A stretch of DNA of 9,937 nucleotides from Calditrichota bacterium. GTDB taxonomy: Bacteria > Zhuqueibacterota > Zhuqueibacteria > Oleimicrobiales > Geothermoviventaceae. The DNA is taken from the NCBI GenBank assembly GCA_013152765.1, contig JAADFT010000033.1, positions 1 to 9,937 on the forward strand, given 5' to 3'. Position 1 is the first letter of the stretch. Every line of letters begins with the position of its first letter. Below, one piece after another: positions 1-4,312 of this stretch. A program made the position numbers and the translations under genes. The notes beneath the pieces were generated by a model that made no database searches, was not told the DNA's origin, and was given only the letters and a program-made list of their open reading frames with translations.

Positions 1-398
1 GTCTCTGCAATTCGTTCACTGAGTGTGTTCTCCATTTCGGCGATTTGCCCGGAGTTTTCGTCGAGTCGCGCACTGTTCTGCTCAATCCGCGAACTTAAAC
101 GCTCATCCAGTTGGTCAATTCGCGAACCCAGACGCTCGTCCAGTTGGTCAATCCGCGCGTTTAGGCTCTGCCCCAGCTCTTGAATCGCAGCCGCGTTTCG
201 CTGGATTTGCGCAGTCAGACGCTCATCCAGCTGGTCGATCCGGGCGTTGAGCACATCGATCCGCGTGTCAAGCTTGTCTACCCGCTGGTCAAGCCGTTCC
301 AGGATGACTTCGTGCCGGTCGAGACGCGTGGCCAGCCCGGAGAGTTCTGGCAAAAGGGCCTGCTTGACGGCTTCGGCAAAACGGTCTGTCAACCACAT
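1..398 (-). CDS. Coiled-coil protein with 11-residue repeats (N-terminal part, runs off left edge)
   Basis: An open frame of 132 codons reads leftward from ATG at 398 to the window edge with no stop, so the C-terminus is missing. AGGAGG lies directly upstream (about 405-410) and fixes the start. The first ~25 residues (MWLTDRFAEAVKQALLPEL) look like a short amphipathic helix. The rest is highly charged and helical, with leucine or isoleucine every 3-4 residues. The unit ARIDQLDERL recurs in 11-residue steps (hendecads), for example NARIDQLDERL followed by GSRIDQLDERL, then a degenerate SSRIEQ copy. No catalytic motif or membrane segment is visible. Such sequences form long parallel coiled coils used as spacers or oligomerisation rods. 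I do not recognise the family and infer no specific function. It has its own promoter (454-482) and follows the gdhA terminator, so it is probably a separate transcription unit. Confidence 0.85.
   Translation of the reverse strand, partial: MWLTDRFAEAVKQALLPELSGLATRLDRHEVILERLDQRVDKLDTRIDVLNARIDQLDERLTAQIQRNAAAIQELGQSLNARIDQLDERLGSRIDQLDERLSSRIEQNSARLDENSGQIAEMENTLSERIAE
99..247 (-). repeat. Near-identical 29-bp copies encoding the coiled-coil repeat
   Basis: Three copies lie at 99-127, 132-160 and 219-247. The first two are exactly 33 bp apart (11 codons) and differ at four positions. The third is separated from the second by a more diverged stretch. All are in frame within the coiled-coil gene and encode variants of ARIDQLDERL, so they are internal protein repeats rather than an intergenic repeat family. 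Confidence 0.8.
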
Positions 399-453
399 CT
401 CTCCCCTCCTGAATCCTCGCTGCTCACCCCCACTTTTTCTTCTCCCCGCGCCT

Positions 454-482
454 ATTCTACCGCGATTTCAGCGAAAAGTCAA
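454..482 (-). promoter_or_regulatory. Sigma-70-type promoter of the coiled-coil gene
   Basis: On the minus strand TTGACT (482-477) is followed after exactly 17 bp by TAGAAT (459-454). Each hexamer matches the consensus at five of six positions. The predicted start near 447 gives a leader of about 48 nt that includes AGGAGG before the ATG at 398. It lies just after the gdhA terminator, so the coiled-coil gene is transcribed independently. Confidence 0.75.
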
Positions 483-516
483 GTGTTTTCCGAAACTTCG
501 GTGCAGTAGCCTGCGG

Positions 517-557
517 AAGAAAAGAAAGAGGGACAGACACAGGGCCCGTCCCTCTTT
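517..557 (-). terminator. Intrinsic terminator of gdhA
   Basis: A perfect 10-bp stem (AAAGAGGGAC at 525-534 against GTCCCTCTTT at 548-557) encloses a 13-nt loop. On the minus strand it is followed by a T-rich run (CTTTTCTTCC, to about 515). It lies 23 nt past the gdhA stop codon. The plus-strand side has no equivalent T tract, so it acts for minus-strand transcription. Confidence 0.85.
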
Positions 558-580
558 GTTCAACCGCGCTTCGGTTTTGC

Positions 581-1828
581 CTACACCCAGCCCCGCAGCT
601 TCATGGCCTCAGCCACACGCGCTACAGCTACCATGTAAGCCGCCAGGCGCATGTGCACGTTGTGCTTCTTGTGGGTCTCGTAGACGTCGTTGAACGCCTT
701 CGTCATCTTCTGATCGAGGCGTTTGTGCACGTCTTCGAGAGGCCAGTAGTAGTTGTAGGCGTTCTGAACCTGCTCGAAGTAGGACACGGTCACGCCACCG
801 GCATTCGCCAGAAAGTCCGGCAGCACGAACACACCGCGGTCATGCAGGATCTTGTCCGCCTCCGGAGTGGTCGGCCCGTTCGCCAGCTCGCACACGATTT
901 TTGCCTGGATCTTGTCGGCATTCTGATCCGTGATTACGTTCTCCAGAGCAGCCGGAACCAGGAGATCCACTTTCAACTGCAGCAGGTCTTCGTTGCTGAT
1001 CGGCTCCGTGCCCGGAAAGTCAACCACAGATCCGGTGCGCTGCTTGTGCTCTACCAGAGCATGTGGGTCGATGCCTTTCGGGTTGTAAACGCCGCCGCGC
1101 GAGTCCGAAGCAGCCACTACCTTCATGCCCAGCAGCTCCTTCGAAAGCGTCGCGGCAAACTGGCCGGCGTTCCCGAAGCCCTGAATGGCTACCGTAGCAC
1201 CTTCCGTCTTCAGTCCCAGAACCTTTGCGGCTTCGCGTGTAACGTACATGCCTCCGCGTGCCGTCGCGTCCACTCTCCCCAGCGAACCACCGAGTGGCAA
1301 CGGTTTACCTGTAATCACACCTGGTGCGTTGTAGCCGCGCAACGCGCTGAATTCGTCCATCATCCAGGCCATGATCTGCGGCGTGGTGTAGACGTCCGGC
1401 GCGGGAACGTCTTTTTCCGGACCAATGATGCGGCCAACCTGGCGAATGAAGGCACGGCTCAGCCGCTCCAGCTCGGACGGAGACATTTCCTTCGGGTTAC
1501 AGGTCACACCGCCCTTACCTCCGCCAAGGGGCAGGTCCATGACTGCCGTCTTCCACGTCATCCACGCAGCAAGAGCGCGGACGGTGTCGAGCGTCTCCTG
1601 CGGGTGGAACCGAAGGCCACCCTTCGTCGGACCGCGAGCATCGTTGTACTGCACGCGGTACCCGCGGAAGACCTTCACCGAACCGTCGTCCATCCGGACG
1701 GTCAAAGTCACTGTCATCTCACGCATCGGCCACCGAAGCGCTTCGTGCGTGGCGTCGTCAAGACCCAGCGCCTGGGCGGCTTCGGCCAGCTGCTCCTGGG
1801 CGATCTTGAAGGGATTCAGCTCTGCCAT
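581..1828 (-). CDS. gdhA: Glutamate dehydrogenase (small hexameric class, Glu/Leu/Phe/Val dehydrogenase family)
   Basis: The product has 415 residues, normal for the small GDH class. It interconverts glutamate with 2-oxoglutarate and ammonia using NAD(P), in the cytoplasm, at the junction of carbon and nitrogen metabolism. The N-terminal Glu/Leu/Phe/Val dimerisation domain (about 35-165) holds the substrate lysines K69 ([11 protein letters not shown]) and K93 (TWKTAV), the catalytic K105 in PLGGGKGG and the catalytic D145 in PAPDV. The Rossmann domain carries GFGNAGQ (217-223), and S349 lies in [16 protein letters not shown]. Every expected active-site residue is present. I chose ATG 1828 because AAGGAG (1840-1835) lies 6 nt before it; in-frame codons upstream to 1906 lack a ribosome site and the family N-terminus begins near MAELNPF. 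Coenzyme preference cannot be read safely; the residues after the second Rossmann strand are S241-D242-S243. It is probably monocistronic, with a possible sigma-54-like promoter at 1875-1889. Confidence 0.96.
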   Translation of the reverse strand: MAELNPFKIAQEQLAEAAQALGLDDATHEALRWPMREMTVTLTVRMDDGSVKVFRGYRVQYNDARGPTKGGLRFHPQETLDTVRALAAWMTWKTAVMDLPLGGGKGGVTCNPKEMSPSELERLSRAFIRQVGRIIGPEKDVPAPDVYTTPQIMAWMMDEFSALRGYNAPGVITGKPLPLGGSLGRVDATARGGMYVTREAAKVLGLKTEGATVAIQGFGNAGQFAATLSKELLGMKVVAASDSRGGVYNPKGIDPHALVEHKQRTGSVVDFPGTEPISNEDLLQLKVDLLVPAALENVITDQNADKIQAKIVCELANGPTTPEADKILHDRGVFVLPDFLANAGGVTVSYFEQVQNAYNYYWPLEDVHKRLDQKMTKAFNDVYETHKKHNVHMRLAAYMVAVARVAEAMKLRGWV

Positions 1829-1874
1829 GCCCGACTCCTTTTGTTGGTTCACCGAACTGTTCACAACCCCTGAC

Positions 1875-1889
1875 GCCAAAACGGCGCCA
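1875..1889 (-). promoter_or_regulatory. Sigma-54-like -24/-12 motif upstream of gdhA
   Basis: Read leftward from 1889, the sequence TGGCGCC-GTTT-TGGC matches TGGCACG-N4-TTGC at 8 of 11 fixed positions. It keeps both GG (-24) and GC (-12) with the required 10-bp gap. The predicted start near 1863 gives a 35-nt leader ending in a good ribosome site. In GC-rich DNA such a hit can be accidental, so this is a candidate only. Confidence 0.35.
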
Positions 1890-1953
1890 ACTGTACTTGC
1901 CTGCACTCTCTACCAAACAAAGACAGGAGAAACAACCCAACCCCCTAAAATAC

Positions 1954-1980
1954 GAAAGTCGGGCTCGTTGCCCGACTTTC
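1954..1980 (-). terminator. Terminator-like hairpin after the receiver gene
   Basis: GAAAGTCGGG (1954-1963) and CCCGACTTTC (1971-1980) form a perfect 10-bp stem with a 7-nt loop. On the minus strand it is followed by GTATTTTA, a short imperfect T run. It lies 174 nt after the receiver-gene stop and upstream of the gdhA promoter candidate, so it most likely ends the receiver transcript. It might instead act as an attenuator if transcription reads through into gdhA. Confidence 0.6.
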
Positions 1981-2028
1981 CTTTCCTTCTACGAGGTTGT
2001 CCGAATTCAGATCGAAACCGCTGCTACA

Positions 2029-2127
2029 CTTGCCCGCTGGCCCGTTCGGTAGCCTCAGCCACCTCCGCGCAGGCAAGGCAGCCGCCCGTATGCCCACTTT
2101 GCTACTTCTCCAGATCAAAGTGCTGCC
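2029..2127 (-). ncRNA. Candidate structured RNA (two hairpins) in the receiver-gene 3' region
   Basis: On the minus strand GGCAGC-ACTTTG (2127-2116) can pair with CAAAGT (2101-2096) and GCTGCC (2082-2077), with a 14-nt loop and a 13-nt bulge. Next, CTTGCCTGC (2077-2069) pairs with GCGGGCAAG (2037-2029). Inside that lies GGTGGC-TGAG-GCTACC (2063-2048), a 6-bp stem with a tetraloop. Both non-Watson-Crick pairs in the last two stems are G-U on the minus strand but would be A-C mismatches on the plus strand, which favours a minus-strand RNA. The terminator-like hairpin follows at 1980-1954. It matches no RNA family I know. It could be a 3'-UTR-derived small RNA or incidental GC-rich pairing. Confidence 0.3.
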
Positions 2128-2153
2128 TCTCCCCAGAAACCGCAGTTCGACGC

Positions 2154-2558
2154 TCACACTCCGTCTACCCTGTCCGCCACTTTGGCCGACAGAAGCTCCT
2201 CAACTTTCCTCAGCAGCACGTCTCTTTTCAGCGGCTTTTCGAGAATGCTTGCCCCTCGGCGCCCAACCAGAAGGGCTTCCCACTCGTCGCGGTTCAGAGC
2301 CGACACAAGCAAAACCGTGCAAGCTGGGCATGAGTTCCGCATTCTTTGCAGGAATCGCACTCCTGCAGCCAGGTTCTCGGCAAGATCGACAACAAAGAGA
2401 TCAAAAATCCGGCCCCGTTCCGGAAATCCAGTTGCTTCAAACTCGCTCAAGCGGCCCAACTGGACACGGTAGCCAACCCGTGCAAGGGTTTTCTTGAGGG
2501 ACGTGGCAGAACCCAGATCGTCGCTCAGAACCAAAATGTGGGCTTGCTCGTGGCGCAT
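2154..2558 (-). CDS. Stand-alone response-regulator receiver domain protein
   Basis: The 134-residue product is almost entirely one CheY-like receiver domain (about 6-125) with no output domain. The phosphorylation site is intact: acidic pair D13-D14 (VLSDD), phospho-acceptor D58 (LFVVDL), switch residue S86 (LLVSAL) and K108-P109 (LEKPL). The residues after D58 are L-A-E-N instead of the usual methionine-proline, and the sequence is divergent overall. Single-domain receivers relay phosphate or bind a partner protein. The obvious candidate donor is the histidine kinase encoded at 4309-6243, but this is inferred from proximity only. GGAG (2570-2567) lies 8 nt before the ATG and supports the start. 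The gene is separated from the upstream operon by a terminator (2640-2662) and has a sigma-54-like motif at 2597-2611, with a leader of about 27 nt. Its stop overlaps a GTG codon of a doubtful 70-codon frame that I reject. Confidence 0.88.
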   Translation of the reverse strand: MRHEQAHILVLSDDLGSATSLKKTLARVGYRVQLGRLSEFEATGFPERGRIFDLFVVDLAENLAAGVRFLQRMRNSCPACTVLLVSALNRDEWEALLVGRRGASILEKPLKRDVLLRKVEELLSAKVADRVDGV

Positions 2559-2596
2559 CCCGTGATCTCCGCCGCTTCGTCGCGACGGGTAAGATC

Positions 2597-2611
2597 ACAA
2601 AAAACGTGCCG
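2597..2611 (-). promoter_or_regulatory. Sigma-54-like -24/-12 promoter of the receiver gene
   Basis: Read leftward from 2611, the sequence CGGCACG-TTTT-TTGT matches TGGCACG-N4-TTGC at 9 of 11 fixed positions. The -24 core GGCACG is perfect and the -12 box is TTG followed by T instead of C. The N4 run is all T, a common feature of good sigma-54 promoters. The predicted start near 2585 leaves a leader of about 27 nt containing the GGAG ribosome site. The C-to-T change in the -12 GC pair is the main weakness. Confidence 0.45.
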
Positions 2612-2639
2612 TGCTGTCACTAAACCGGCGAACTTCCGC

Positions 2640-2662
2640 AAAAACGCTTCCGTTTGGAAGCC
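2640..2662 (-). terminator. Intrinsic terminator of the kinase-activator operon
   Basis: GCTTCC (2646-2651) and GGAAGC (2656-2661) form a 6-bp stem closed by a GTTT loop. One further pair-capable G run precedes the stem, and TTTTT follows on the minus strand (plus-strand A at 2640-2644). It lies 244 nt beyond the activator stop and just before the receiver-gene promoter candidate. Confidence 0.75.
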
Positions 2663-2683
2663 CCCTGATCACACGGCAAAATG

Positions 2684-2728
2684 TGAAAGGCACGCCACAA
2701 TCAGTCCCTTAGCCCGGAATGCCTTTCA
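2684..2728 (-). repeat. 9-bp inverted repeat with 27-nt loop in the activator 3' region
   Basis: TGAAAGGCA (2684-2692) and TGCCTTTCA (2720-2728) are perfect inverted copies. On the minus strand the second arm is followed by CATTTTGCC. It could be a first, weaker terminator, an RNA-stabilising 3' hairpin, or a protein-binding dyad. Confidence 0.45.
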
Positions 2729-2752
2729 AAGTTGGGAACCGCTTCTCGAGCC

Positions 2753-2768
2753 TTCTCAATTTTGAGAA
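2753..2768. repeat. Short AT-rich inverted repeat
   Basis: TTCTCAA and TTGAGAA flank a 2-bp centre. The short centre and AT content fit a small protein-binding dyad or part of a weak hairpin better than a terminator. No function can be assigned. Confidence 0.35.
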
Positions 2769-2905
2769 AACCCGTGCGGCAAAAGCGCCACCCTGCCAAA
2801 ACTGTGTAGCTACCGAAGTCTTGCAAGCTGGATGTCGGATGCTGCTCCCAAACTCCCGACGACCAGTCAGCCGCAAAGGTCTCACAGAACAGCGTTGTGC
2901 TTAAC

Positions 2906-4312
2906 TCACCTGCCTCCACACCCGACGCAGGGCGTGTCTTCCCGCTTCGGCACGCGGATGTCCAGTTCAGCCAGCTTCCGGTAAAGTGAGGACTGGCTGA
3001 GTCCCAGTGCCTTGGCCGCCCGCAGCTTGTCGAAACCGAAACGCTCCAGAGCCCGGTAAATGTACTGTCTCTCGAAGTCCCGCACGGCGTCCTTCAGGGT
3101 GGCACCGTGTTCCACTGCTTCGCTCCCCGCGCCGGGCGAAAGGTTTGGCGGCAAGTGGTAGGGACGAATCCACTCCTCGTCGCAAAGGATCATCGCCCGC
3201 TCGATCACATTCTCCAGCTCGCGGATGTTTCCCTTCCACGTGTAGTTGAGCAAAATCTCCATCGTCTCGTCGTCCACGCCCTGCACATTTTTCCGAAACG
3301 TCCGGTTGTGGCGTTCGATGAAGAAATTCACGAGAAGCGGGATATCTTCCTTGCGATCGCGCAAGGGCGGCAGCTCCACGTTCACGACATTGAGCCGGTA
3401 GTAGAGATCTTCGCGAAAACGCCCTGCTTCCACCTCTTTCGCCAGGTCGCGGTTGGACGCCGCCAGAATGCGCACGTCCACCCGTACGGGACGCGTGCCT
3501 CCCACAGGCAAGAACTCCTTCTCCTCGATGGCCCGCAACAGCCGTACCTGAAGGTTCAGCGGGATGGTGCACACCTCGTCGAGGAAAAGTGTGCCGCCGT
3601 CGGCGACTTTGAAAAGCCCTTCCTTGTCGCGCGTGGCCCCCGTGAACGCGCCGCGAACATGCCCGAAAAGCTCGCTCTCGATCAGATTCTCCGGAATGGC
3701 CCCACAGTTGATGGCGATGAATTGCTTGTCCGCACGTTCGCTGTACTGGTGGATCATCCGCGCCACCAGTTCCTTCCCCGTCCCGCTCTCGCCAGTGATC
3801 AGCACGGTGGTGTTGATCGGGGCTACGCGTCGCACCATTTGAAGCACGTGGCGAATGGCCGCGCTCTTGCCAACGATCGTACCCTTGGGCCGAACCGTCT
3901 CGAGCTGCTTACGTAGAATCCGATTTTCGCGAGCGAGAGCCTGCTTCTCGAGGGCCTTCTGGATCGTCTTCAGCAAGACTGCTCGCCGGAAGGGCTTCGT
4001 GATGAAATCGTAGGCTCCCTCCTTCATGGCCTCTACGGCTGATTCCACCGTGCCGTACGCGGTCAACATCACCACCTCGGTTTCCGGCCACTGCTTTTTG
4101 ATTTCCCGGAGCAGCGAGTGACCGCTCATCCCTGGCATGCGGAGATCAGTCAGCACCACGTCCACAGCCTCTTCGCCCAGGATTTCCAGGGCTGTCGTAG
4201 CACGTTCAGCCGTGAGCACACGGTAGCCTTCTTTGCTCAGCACCTTCTCCAAAGAAGCGAGCAAGTCCCTTTCATCGTCAACAACGAGAACTGTCTTGGT
4301 TTCAGCGTTCAC
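2906..4312 (-). CDS. NtrC-family sigma-54-dependent response regulator
   Basis: The 468-residue product has the full three-domain layout. Its receiver (about 6-125) has D12-D13, phospho-acceptor D56 in LTDLRMPG, T84 and K106. The AAA+ domain (about 145-385) has Walker A GESGTGKE (174-181), the sigma-54 contact loop GAFTGA (221-226), Walker B GGTLFLDEV (239-247) and FREDLYYRLNVV carrying the arginine-finger region. A Fis-type helix-turn-helix lies near the C-terminus (AAKALGLSQSSLYRKL). It should bind upstream enhancer sites as an oligomer when phosphorylated and use ATP to open sigma-54 promoters. I prefer the GTG start at 4312, which overlaps the kinase stop as GTGA and has GGAG 8 nt upstream, over an ATG at 4351 inside the kinase gene. 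The partner is the kinase upstream. An unusual tail after the helix-turn-helix ends PCVGCGGR, a CxxC pair. Which genes it controls is not known; see the sigma-54-like motifs in this window. Confidence 0.96.
   Translation of the reverse strand: MNAETKTVLVVDDERDLLASLEKVLSKEGYRVLTAERATTALEILGEEAVDVVLTDLRMPGMSGHSLLREIKKQWPETEVVMLTAYGTVESAVEAMKEGAYDFITKPFRRAVLLKTIQKALEKQALARENRILRKQLETVRPKGTIVGKSAAIRHVLQMVRRVAPINTTVLITGESGTGKELVARMIHQYSERADKQFIAINCGAIPENLIESELFGHVRGAFTGATRDKEGLFKVADGGTLFLDEVCTIPLNLQVRLLRAIEEKEFLPVGGTRPVRVDVRILAASNRDLAKEVEAGRFREDLYYRLNVVNVELPPLRDRKEDIPLLVNFFIERHNRTFRKNVQGVDDETMEILLNYTWKGNIRELENVIERAMILCDEEWIRPYHLPPNLSPGAGSEAVEHGATLKDAVRDFERQYIYRALERFGFDKLRAAKALGLSQSSLYRKLAELDIRVPKREDTPCVGCGGR

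Larger units (their letters stand above)
1829..2153. other. Intergenic region between the receiver gene and gdhA
   Basis: This 325-nt stretch has no credible gene. It holds, in minus-strand order, two hairpins at 2127-2029, a perfect terminator-like hairpin at 1980-1954, a sigma-54-like motif at 1889-1875 and the gdhA ribosome site at 1840-1835. The region around 1890-1950 is rich in C and A on the plus strand, and I see nothing else there. An alternative sigma-70 reading (TTGTTT, 17 bp, TAGAGA near 1937-1909) is weak at both boxes. Confidence 0.7.
2559..2905. other. Intergenic region between the activator and receiver genes
   Basis: This 347-nt stretch contains, in minus-strand order, a small inverted repeat (2768-2753), a 9-bp inverted repeat with a 27-nt loop (2728-2684), a strong intrinsic terminator (2662-2640) and a sigma-54-like motif (2611-2597). 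A weak sigma-70 alternative exists near the last (GTGACA, 17 bp, TGATCT). Frames of 60-72 codons on both strands across 2701-2919 lack ribosome sites and recognisable sequence. The first ~240 nt after the activator stop are therefore best read as a long 3' untranslated region. Confidence 0.7.

Noticed and set aside
99..247. Regularly spaced repeats suggestive of a CRISPR array
   Set aside because: The spacing is 33 bp with only 4 bp between the first two copies, the copies differ, and all are in frame within a coiled-coil gene.
653..1873. Long open frame antisense to gdhA (406 codons)
   Set aside because: It mirrors the codon structure of the certain gdhA gene, and its translation has no recognisable domain and is rich in histidine, arginine and valine, typical of a shadow frame.
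2029..2077. Resemblance to a tRNA-Ser or TPP riboswitch core (GGTGGCTGAG followed by ACCGAAC)
   Set aside because: No acceptor stem, anticodon arm or T arm can be built, and the conserved TPP segment around CTGATCTGGATAATGCC is absent.
1945..2157. 70-codon minus-strand frame starting with GTG that overlaps the receiver stop
   Set aside because: The GTGA overlap looks like translational coupling, but no ribosome site precedes it, the product is arginine- and serine-rich without family resemblance, and it runs through the terminator-like hairpin.
2719..2904. 61-codon plus-strand frame
   Set aside because: There is no ribosome site or promoter, the composition is unremarkable, and it lies antisense within the 3' region of the activator transcript.
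2701..2919. 72-codon minus-strand frame after the activator gene
   Set aside because: It begins inside the activator gene at GTG without a ribosome site, shows no recognisable sequence, and crosses two inverted repeats.
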